Origin: Armatimonadota bacterium
GTDB taxonomy: Bacteria > Armatimonadota > JAAZEB01
Length of the DNA stretch: 5,489 bases
Direction of reading: 5' to 3'
Assembly (NCBI GenBank): GCA_012841485.1
Contig: DUUU01000397.1
Span: 1 to 5,489, forward strand
Made by a program: the position numbers and the translations under genes. The notes beneath the pieces are model-generated. The model made no database searches. It saw only the letters and a list, made by a program, of their open reading frames with translations, and was not told where the DNA came from. Positions 1 through 5,489 of this stretch are shown piece by piece; position 1 is the first letter of the stretch, and each line of letters starts with the position of its first letter.

Positions 1-1
1 G

Positions 2-793
<792 letters not shown>

Positions 794-820
794 CCCGCGG
801 CTCGATAGTTCGGAGGAACG

Positions 821-2251
821 ATGACTGAGTATGAAGCGGTAATTGGCATGGAAGTCCATGCCGAGCTGTTGACCGAGAGCAAGATGTTCTGCGGTTGCCC
901 GACGACGTTCGGTGCGGCGCCGAACACTCAGGTATGCCCGGTGTGCCTGGGGCTGCCGGGCAGCTTGCCCGTGCCGAACCGGCGTGCCGTCGAGTTTGTC
1001 GTACGCGCGGCGCTGGCGCTCAACTGCGAGATCTCGCCGCGGAGCATCTTCTACCGCAAGAACTACTACTACCCCGATCTCGCCAAGGCCTACCAGATCT
1101 CGCAGTTTGGCGACGATCCAATTGGCCGCAACGGCTACATCGAGATCGAGGTGGACGGTCGGGTGAAGCGCATCGGCATCCGGCGCTGCCATCTGGAGGA
1201 GGATACCGGCAAGCTCTTCCACGTCTCGCCGCACACGAGCGAGGTCGACTACAACCGCTCTGGCATGCCCTTGATGGAGATCGTCTCCGAGCCCGATATT
1301 GCCTCGGCAGAGGAAGCGCGCGCCTACCTGGAGCAGCTTCGTGCCATCGTGACCTACATTGGCGTCTGCGACGGCAAGATGGAGCAGGGGAGCCTGCGCT
1401 GCGAGCCCAACATCTCCATTCGCCCCAAGGGCAGCACGGCCCTGGGCACCAAGACGGAGCTGAAGAACCTCAACTCCTTCCGGGCCGTCGCCCGTGGAAT
1501 TGAGTACGAGATTGCCCGGCAGACCGCTCTTCTCCGCGAGGGCGGCGTGGTGACCCAGGAGACGTGGCGCTGGGATGAGGCGCGCCAGGTGACGGCGCCC
1601 ATGCGCAGCAAAGAGGCGGAGCAGGAGTATCGCTACTTCCCCGATCCCGACCTGACGCCGATGGTCTTTGATCCGACGTGGGTCGAGGAGCAGCGCGCCC
1701 TGCTTCCGGAGCTGCCGCGCCAGAAGCAGCTCCGTTTCCAGGAAGAGTACGGGTTGCCCGCCTACGATGCCCAGGTCCTGACCGAGACACGCGCCCTCGC
1801 GGAGTACTTCGAGGCGGCGGCCAAGAAGCACTCCGATGCCAAGGCGGTGAGCAACTGGGTGATGGGCGAATTGCTGGGCCGGCTGAACGCCGCCAGTCTC
1901 GATATCACCGAGAGCAAGATCTCGCCCGAGGCGCTCGTGGGTCTGCTGGCGCTGATCGATAAGGGGACCATCAGCGGCAAGATCGCCAAGGAAGTCTTCG
2001 ACGAGATGTTTGCGACCGGCAAGGCTGCGGACGAGATCGTTCGCGCCAAGGGCCTGACGCAGATCACCGACACCGAGGCCATCGCCACCGCGCTCGATGA
2101 GATCATCGCCGCGAACCCGAAGGAGTGGGAGGCGCTGAAGGGCGGCAAGGAGCAGCTTGTCAAGTTCTTCGTGGGGCAAGTGATGCGCGCGACCAAGGGC
2201 CGTGCCAACCCGCAGATCGTCAACGGCCTGCTCAAGGAGCGCCTGCAATGA
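821..2251 (+). CDS. gatB: Aspartyl/glutamyl-tRNA(Asn/Gln) amidotransferase subunit B
   Basis: GatB is the kinase/transamidase subunit of cytoplasmic GatCAB. It phosphorylates the misacylated Glu or Asp on tRNA and amidates it with ammonia channelled from GatA. At 476 residues it is a normal full-length member. The cradle domain (about 1-290) has the zinc-type cysteine set C24, C26, C39 and C42, and EVH at 11-13 with HLEED at 124-128 and E153, which match the known metal-binding positions. It also has [15 protein letters not shown] (81-95), the signature [17 protein letters not shown] (143-159), [16 protein letters not shown] (187-202), [12 protein letters not shown] (209-220) and RYFPDPDL (271-278). 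A helical linker leads to the YqeY-like tRNA-binding tail (about 330-476) with [12 protein letters not shown] (382-393) and [15 protein letters not shown] (457-471). The ATG is fixed by GGAGG at 812-816, four bases upstream. The 27-nt gap after gatA indicates an operon; gatC is not in view. Confidence 0.98.
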   Translation: MTEYEAVIGMEVHAELLTESKMFCGCPTTFGAAPNTQVCPVCLGLPGSLPVPNRRAVEFVVRAALALNCEISPRSIFYRKNYYYPDLAKAYQISQFGDDPIGRNGYIEIEVDGRVKRIGIRRCHLEEDTGKLFHVSPHTSEVDYNRSGMPLMEIVSEPDIASAEEARAYLEQLRAIVTYIGVCDGKMEQGSLRCEPNISIRPKGSTALGTKTELKNLNSFRAVARGIEYEIARQTALLREGGVVTQETWRWDEARQVTAPMRSKEAEQEYRYFPDPDLTPMVFDPTWVEEQRALLPELPRQKQLRFQEEYGLPAYDAQVLTETRALAEYFEAAAKKHSDAKAVSNWVMGELLGRLNAASLDITESKISPEALVGLLALIDKGTISGKIAKEVFDEMFATGKAADEIVRAKGLTQITDTEAIATALDEIIAANPKEWEALKGGKEQLVKFFVGQVMRATKGRANPQIVNGLLKERLQ

Positions 2252-2311
2252 CCTTGCACCCACCCATGAGAGGAGCCGTTCCCGCGATATCGAATGCCTA
2301 GATAGCGTTCG

Positions 2312-2390
2312 TCCGATACCCGTGTGCCCTGGCCCCTGGCATCCAGCCCGTTGGCGCTCGCCATGGCGGTCCAGGCACGGGGATATCGGA
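2312..2390. repeat. Long imperfect inverted repeat in the gatB-pilin gap
   Basis: The outer arms pair as 2312-2318 with 2384-2390 (tccgata/tatcgga), 2319-2324 with 2376-2381 (cccgtg/cacggg) and 2328-2332 with 2371-2375 (cctgg/ccagg). That is 18 base pairs, interrupted by bulges at 2325-2327 and 2382-2383. The 38-nt interior can fold into two further small hairpins, 2336-2346 (ctgg-cat-ccag) and 2352-2363 (tggc-gctc-gcca), giving a three-arm shape. A 10-bp palindrome, cgccatggcg, sits at 2359-2368. No T tract follows, so it is not a classic intrinsic terminator. It may end the gatAB transcript, act in the leader of the downstream pilin-like gene, or be a copy of a dispersed palindromic element. 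The pairing is seen directly; the role is unknown. Confidence 0.55.
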
Positions 2391-2425
2391 TCATACTTGC
2401 GGAGGGTATCCACCCGAAGCAAGAG

Positions 2426-2439
2426 AAGGGAGAAGTCCC
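2426..2439 (+). promoter_or_regulatory. Ribosome binding site of the DUF1559 gene
   Basis: The sequence aagggaga at 2426-2433 contains GGAG (2429-2432), seven bases before the ATG at 2440, a good Shine-Dalgarno spacing that fixes the start. The same bases could form a weak 4-bp hairpin, ggga (2428-2431) with tccc (2436-2439). That is probably too small to matter. I could not find a convincing sigma-70 promoter in the 188-nt gap. Confidence 0.7.
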
Positions 2440-3126
2440 ATGCAGGCCAGGAAACAGCCAGGGTTTACTCTGATCGAGCTCCTCGTCGTCATCGCCATCA
2501 TCGCCATTCTGGCGGCTATCCTGTTTCCGGTTTTCGCCCGGGCGCGGGAGAACGCGCGCAAATCCACCTGCCAGAGCAATCTGAAACAGATGGGATCGGC
2601 ATTCATGATGTACTACCAGGATTTCGACGAGGAATATCCCCTCTACCGGTTTGACGCGCCGGGGAAGTACTCGTCGAAGTGGTACTATTGGCCAGAGGTC
2701 GTCGATCCCTACATGAAGAACAAGAACGTGATCCACTGCCCAAGCTCGCCCAACAAGCCGGGCACCGGCAGCGCTGAGTTCAACACGGCGTATGGCTACA
2801 ACTACCACATCGGCCAGCCAACCGCGTCCTCTTCACACAGTAGCACGGAGCGCACCGCCGCGCGCGAGCGCCCCGCGGACACGCTGATAGCGTGTGACTC
2901 CACCTGCTACATCGTCTGGTGCCCGGTAGCGAGCCCCAACTACTACTATGGCCCGGGTGTCGAAGGCACGGGCTCCTCGCTCCCCAATGCGAACGCACGC
3001 TATCAGGGTGTGGCCGACTGGCACTCGGAAGGCACGAACATCCTCTACTGCGATGGCCACGTCAAGTGGCTGAAGATCAACAAGAACGTCGACCGCACGC
3101 CGGAGAAGTACCTCTGGGGTCACTAG
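2440..3126 (+). CDS. DUF1559 family prepilin-type protein with H-X9-DG motif
   Basis: This is a type II secretion/type IV pilin-like protein, expected in the inner membrane and exposed outside after processing; its specific role is unknown. The leader is short and basic (residues 1-8, ending in G8). It is followed by [20 protein letters not shown] (9-28), so prepilin peptidase should cut after G8 and methylate F9, and E13 is the conserved Glu5 of the mature chain. Then come [10 protein letters not shown] (29-38) and CQSNLKQMG (44-52), the usual link into the N-terminal helix, and [10 protein letters not shown] (58-67). An IHCPSSPNK region (98-106) matches the family's CPS site. H195 to D205-G206 is an exact H-X9-DG motif in [17 protein letters not shown]. 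Six cysteines are present (44, 100, 152, 156, 161, 204). The central part is rich in Tyr, Trp and Ser. At 228 residues it is within the shorter range of the family. It stands alone here with no secretion ATPase, platform protein or peptidase nearby. The start has a good ribosome binding site at 2426-2433. Confidence 0.92.
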   Translation: MQARKQPGFTLIELLVVIAIIAILAAILFPVFARARENARKSTCQSNLKQMGSAFMMYYQDFDEEYPLYRFDAPGKYSSKWYYWPEVVDPYMKNKNVIHCPSSPNKPGTGSAEFNTAYGYNYHIGQPTASSSHSSTERTAARERPADTLIACDSTCYIVWCPVASPNYYYGPGVEGTGSSLPNANARYQGVADWHSEGTNILYCDGHVKWLKINKNVDRTPEKYLWGH

Positions 3127-3174
3127 ACGATAGGGTGCCACGGGCCCAGGCGATCGCCCTGCGTGAGCGGTGTG

Positions 3175-3213
3175 GCGCCGTGCCGCTTCCGGAAGCGGGT
3201 TTGATCACGGCGC
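3175..3213. terminator. Nested hairpin between the pilin-like gene and the exchanger gene
   Basis: The outer arms gcgccgtg (3175-3182) and cacggcgc (3206-3213) pair perfectly over 8 bp. Immediately inside lies a perfect 16-bp palindrome at 3183-3198, which folds as a 6-bp stem (ccgctt/aagcgg) with a ccgg loop. The unpaired segment gtttgat (3199-3205) sits on the 3' side. If only the inner hairpin forms, it is followed by gggtttg, a poor T tract. It starts about 50 nt after the pilin stop and ends 22 nt before the exchanger start, so it could be a terminator for the former or a leader structure for the latter. I see no match to a riboswitch I know. The structure is directly visible; calling it a terminator is an inference. 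Confidence 0.4.
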
Positions 3214-3235
3214 TGACATGGAATGAGAAGCCATC

Positions 3236-4336
3236 ATGATCTGGATCATGGTGGCTTCTTTCATCTTGGGGGTGTTCGCTCTGGTCGGAGGCGCTGAGGC
3301 GCTGGTGCGCGGGGCGTCGCGCCTGGCGGCCGCGGCCGGGGTCTCCTCCCTGGTGATCGGGCTCACGGTGGTAGCCTACGGAACCAGCGCGCCGGAGCTA
3401 GGGGTGGCAATCCGCGCCGCGCTGACTGGGCAGGCAGATATCACCGTTGGGAACGTTGTCGGTGCGAACATCCTAAACATTCTCCTGATCCTCGGCGTCT
3501 CGTCGCTTTTGGCGCCGATCTGCCTCTCGCAGGAGCTGGTGCGCCGCGATGTGCCGCTGCTGGCGGTCGTCTCGCTGGCGCTCTTCCTCCTCTCGGTGGA
3601 TGGCCGGCTGCAGCGCTATGAGGGGGCGCTTCTGATCTTGGGCCTTATTGCCTACACGCGGCATGCGATCCGGCGGGGGCGGGAGAGCGGGGAGGAAGCC
3701 GGGTATCCCGCCGCCCTGACAGAAGTGCAGGTTGCCGGGCACGACGGCTGGCTCCGGCATATCGCCCTCGTCGTATTGGGCCTCCTCCTGTTGGCTGCGG
3801 GCTCGGCCCTGGTCGTAAATGCCGCTGTCTCCTTCGCCCGGGCCTTCGGTGTGAGCGAGCTGGTGATCAGCCTGACAATCGTCGCCATTGGCACGACGCT
3901 CCCGGAGTTGGCGACATCCGCCCTTGCAGCGAGGCGTGGCGATCCTGATATCACTGTGGGCAACGTCATCGGCAGCAGTCTTTTCAACATCATGGGGGTG
4001 CTGGGCACCGCCGCTCTCCTCTCTCCCGGCGGACTGGCGGTGCCGCTGGAGGCGGTGCGCCTGGATATGCCGATCATGATCACGGCGGCCGTGGCCCTCC
4101 TGCCGGTCTTTGTGATCGGCGCGCAGCTCGAGCGGTGGGAAGGCGCGTTCTTCCTGGGATACTACGTCACTTTCGTCGCTTACCTCTATCTGCGAGGGAC
4201 GGAGAGCCAGGCACTGGAAGGCTACACGCGGGCGATGGCCGGCTTTGTCATTCCACTGACGGCGGTGACGCTCCTCGCGCTGATCGCGGCGCGCAGGCAG
4301 GCGCGTGACCAGAGAGCCCGTTCGGGCGGGGAGTAG
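3236..4336 (+). CDS. Cation/Ca2+ antiporter, CaCA family (YrbG-like sodium/calcium exchanger)
   Basis: This is an inner-membrane exchanger predicted to swap Ca2+ for Na+ (or H+/K+). It has the two inverted alpha repeats of the family. Alpha-1 has GTSAPEL (49-55) and DITVGNVVGANILNILLILG (68-87); alpha-2 has GTTLPEL (219-225) and DITVGNVIGSSLFN (238-251). E54 and E224 are the paired ion-binding glutamates. Hydrophobic segments lie near 3-24, 36-62, 72-94, 105-120, 128-142, 174-196, 207-231, 241-263, 278-297 and 303-320, the ten-helix fold, with a polar loop at 143-173. An eleventh hydrophobic segment at 333-352, followed by a basic tail, makes it 366 residues, longer than the usual 310-330. 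At the ion site A77, T221 and N251 differ from the archaeal NCX_Mj residues as I recall them. An in-frame TGA at 3224-3226 makes ATG 3236 the first possible start. The ribosome binding site is weak (gagaag, 3225-3230); ATG 3248 is an alternative. Ion specificity cannot be read from the sequence. Confidence 0.93.
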   Translation: MIWIMVASFILGVFALVGGAEALVRGASRLAAAAGVSSLVIGLTVVAYGTSAPELGVAIRAALTGQADITVGNVVGANILNILLILGVSSLLAPICLSQELVRRDVPLLAVVSLALFLLSVDGRLQRYEGALLILGLIAYTRHAIRRGRESGEEAGYPAALTEVQVAGHDGWLRHIALVVLGLLLLAAGSALVVNAAVSFARAFGVSELVISLTIVAIGTTLPELATSALAARRGDPDITVGNVIGSSLFNIMGVLGTAALLSPGGLAVPLEAVRLDMPIMITAAVALLPVFVIGAQLERWEGAFFLGYYVTFVAYLYLRGTESQALEGYTRAMAGFVIPLTAVTLLALIAARRQARDQRARSGGE

Positions 4337-4342
4337 TAATGA

Positions 4343-4378
4343 CGCTCCTGGGCCGGCGGCCGGCCATTTGCCAGGGCG
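4343..4378. terminator. Bulged hairpin just after the exchanger gene
   Basis: The outer stem is cgc (4343-4345) with gcg (4376-4378) and cctgg (4347-4351) with ccagg (4371-4375), with one bulged base at 4346. The inner stem is gccg (4352-4355) with cggc (4361-4364), with loop gcggc. It begins six bases after the exchanger stop codon. No T tract follows; the next bases are cggcccccc. The position suits transcript termination or 3'-end protection of the exchanger mRNA, but the sequence alone does not prove it. Confidence 0.35.
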
Positions 4379-4415
4379 CGGCCCCCCTTCCCTGGGGATG
4401 GAGTCGACGGAGGAA

Positions 4416-4440
4416 CTCCCCCTCCCAAGGGGAGGGGGAG
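4416..4440. terminator. C/G-rich perfect hairpin between convergent genes
   Basis: The run ctccccctccc (4416-4426) pairs perfectly with gggagggggag (4430-4440), an 11-bp stem around a 3-base loop (or 10 bp around 5). It sits between the ends of the exchanger (+) and rhaA (-), where a shared bidirectional terminator is expected, and ends 15 nt before the rhaA stop codon. Neither strand has a T tract after the stem: cttt occurs only after a run of C on the minus strand. It could also be a copy of a dispersed intergenic repeat. The hairpin is certain; its function is an inference. Confidence 0.45.
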
Positions 4441-4455
4441 GGGAGAAAGGCTATC

Positions 4456-5489
4456 TCAGCGCTGGGAGAGGATATCGCGCTCGTAGGCGCGGACCTCGTT
4501 GAGCCAGGCGGCCCCGGCGGGAACGCCCTGCATCTCGCAATAGCGGTTCCAGACCGCCGCGAAGGGCAGCGTCTTCAGTTCTTCCATGAGGGCCAGGCGG
4601 CCGGTGCGGTCGCCATTGAGCTCCATCTCCCTCAGCGTCTGCGTGGGCTCGACGAGGGCGATGAGGAGTGCCTTCAGGAGAGAGCGCGCGCCGATGACCC
4701 ACGCCGCGATGCGGTTGATGCTGGCATCGAAATAATCCAGGCCAAAGTGTACCCGGTCGAGGACATTGCCGCGCACGGCCTCCTCGGCGACGGCGCGCAC
4801 CGGATCCGAGAGGGTGACCACGTGGTCGCTATCCCAGCGGACGCCGCGGCTGACGTGGAAGAGAACCTCGTCGATGAAGGTGAGCACGGACGAGATCTTG
4901 TCGGAGACCTCCTCGGTGGGGTGGAAGTGGCCCATATCGAGGGTGAGGATCTTCTTGCGGCTGACGGCATACGCCAGGTAGAACTCTAGCGAGCCGACCA
5001 CATAAGACTCCGAGCCAATGCCAAAGAGCTTGGATTCGATGGCGTCGCGCGTGAGCTCGGCCGGCAGCTCCTCGGCATACATGGCATCCAGCGACTCCAC
5101 CAGGCGCTGGCGCGGCGCCCAGCGGTCCGCCGGAAGATCCTTCTCGCCATCGGGGATCCAGGTGTTGTTGATGCAGGGGCTCCCCTGGGCGCGGCCCATA
5201 TCGGCGGCGATGCGCCGGGCCGCGATGCCATGCTCCACCCAGAAGCGGCGGATCCCCGGATCCGGATGGGCGAGTGTGTAGCCATCGGCCGCCTGAGGAT
5301 GCGAGAAGAAGGTGCCGTTGAAATCGAGGGCGATGCCTTCCTGCACGGCCCAATCGATCCAGCGCTGGAAGTGCTTTGTCTCCAGGGCGTTGCGCTCCAC
5401 CGGCTCCGGATAGTCCACGTAGATCGCGTGAAGCGAGAGCCGGTGCTTGCCCGGGATGAGGCTGAAGACCTTCTTGAGGTCCATCCGCA
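4456..5489 (-). CDS. rhaA: L-rhamnose isomerase, C-terminal part (start outside window)
   Basis: This cytoplasmic enzyme converts L-rhamnose to L-rhamnulose, the first step of rhamnose catabolism, using Mn2+ in a TIM barrel. The frame is open to the right edge. The ATG at 5484 aligns inside the family, just before the stretch SLIPGKHRLSLHAIYVD, so it is not the start; about 75-85 N-terminal residues lie beyond the window (the E. coli enzyme is 419 residues). Counting from that internal Met, the metal and catalytic residues known from the E. coli enzyme are all present: E150 (in IESKLFGIG), D183 and H186 (in LDMGHFHPTE), H210 and D218/D220 (in FHVSRGVRWDSDHVV) and D250 (in LDYFDASINRIAAW). All seven keep a constant offset of 84 from E. 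coli numbering as I recall it. The C-terminus VRAYERDILSQR is typical. It converges on the exchanger gene and no other rha gene is in view. It is clearly the RhaA type and not the Pseudomonas-type RhaI. Confidence 0.97.
   Translation of the reverse strand, partial: RMDLKKVFSLIPGKHRLSLHAIYVDYPEPVERNALETKHFQRWIDWAVQEGIALDFNGTFFSHPQAADGYTLAHPDPGIRRFWVEHGIAARRIAADMGRAQGSPCINNTWIPDGEKDLPADRWAPRQRLVESLDAMYAEELPAELTRDAIESKLFGIGSESYVVGSLEFYLAYAVSRKKILTLDMGHFHPTEEVSDKISSVLTFIDEVLFHVSRGVRWDSDHVVTLSDPVRAVAEEAVRGNVLDRVHFGLDYFDASINRIAAWVIGARSLLKALLIALVEPTQTLREMELNGDRTGRLALMEELKTLPFAAVWNRYCEMQGVPAGAAWLNEVRAYERDILSQR

Noticed and set aside
2392..2397. catact as a -10 element for the pilin-like gene
   Set aside because: No acceptable -35 box lies 16-18 bases upstream, and the match to the consensus is weak.
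2252..2439. tRNA-like or cloverleaf RNA gene formed by the inverted repeat
   Set aside because: The three-arm shape lacks the T-loop and D-loop consensus bases, an anticodon arm of proper size and a CCA-side acceptor stem.
1762..2808. Long open frame on the minus strand (348 codons) across gatB, the gap and the pilin-like gene
   Set aside because: It lies antisense to two well-supported genes, has a Ser/Ala/Arg-rich translation with no recognisable domain, and is the kind of open frame expected opposite GC-rich codons.
3149..3158. Palindrome ggcgatcgcc containing the octamer GCGATCGC, known as HIP1 in cyanobacteria
   Set aside because: I noticed only this single copy and nothing else here suggests a cyanobacterium. 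One such palindrome is expected by chance in GC-rich DNA.
3127..3235. Possible metal-sensing riboswitch (yybP-ykoY type) before the cation exchanger
   Set aside because: The conserved core and three-way junction of that class are not recognisable; only a nested hairpin is visible.
4339..4989. 216-codon plus-strand frame after the exchanger gene
   Set aside because: Most of it is antisense to rhaA, whose catalytic residues are intact. The translation matches nothing I recognise, and it starts within the hairpin-rich gap without a ribosome binding site.

Overview
The window is a GC-rich bacterial chromosomal segment with five protein-coding genes and no sign of a mobile element, CRISPR array, tRNA or rRNA. 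The best clue to the organism is the gene at 2440-3126. It encodes a prepilin-type protein with the DUF1559 layout: a GFTLIELL leader, an [10 protein letters not shown] stretch, a [10 protein letters not shown] stretch and an exact H-X9-DG motif near the C-terminus. Proteins with this wording are greatly expanded in Armatimonadota and, in related forms, in Planctomycetota, Verrucomicrobiota and Lentisphaerota. Armatimonadota is my best guess, but this is an inference from one protein family and not a measured placement.

Layout: (1) 2-793 (+) is the C-terminal half of gatA, cut by the left edge. (2) 821-2251 (+) is complete gatB, 27 nt downstream and surely co-transcribed. Together with an unseen GatC these make the amidotransferase that corrects Glu-tRNA(Gln) and/or Asp-tRNA(Asn). 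(3) 2252-2439 is a 188-nt gap holding a long imperfect inverted repeat. (4) 2440-3126 (+) is the DUF1559 pseudopilin-like gene with a good ribosome binding site. (5) 3127-3235 is a gap with a nested hairpin. (6) 3236-4336 (+) is a complete cation/Ca2+ exchanger of the CaCA family. (7) 4337-4455 is a short convergent gap packed with GC-rich hairpins. (8) 4456-5489 (-) is the C-terminal four fifths of L-rhamnose isomerase (rhaA), whose start lies beyond the right edge.

Apart from the gatA-gatB pair, the genes do not form an evident pathway. The pilin-like gene, the exchanger and rhaA look like independent units separated by structured intergenic DNA. I found no convincing undescribed system here. 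The items most worth a second look are the three structured intergenic regions, the orphan DUF1559 protein, and the altered ion-site residues plus extra C-terminal helix of the exchanger.
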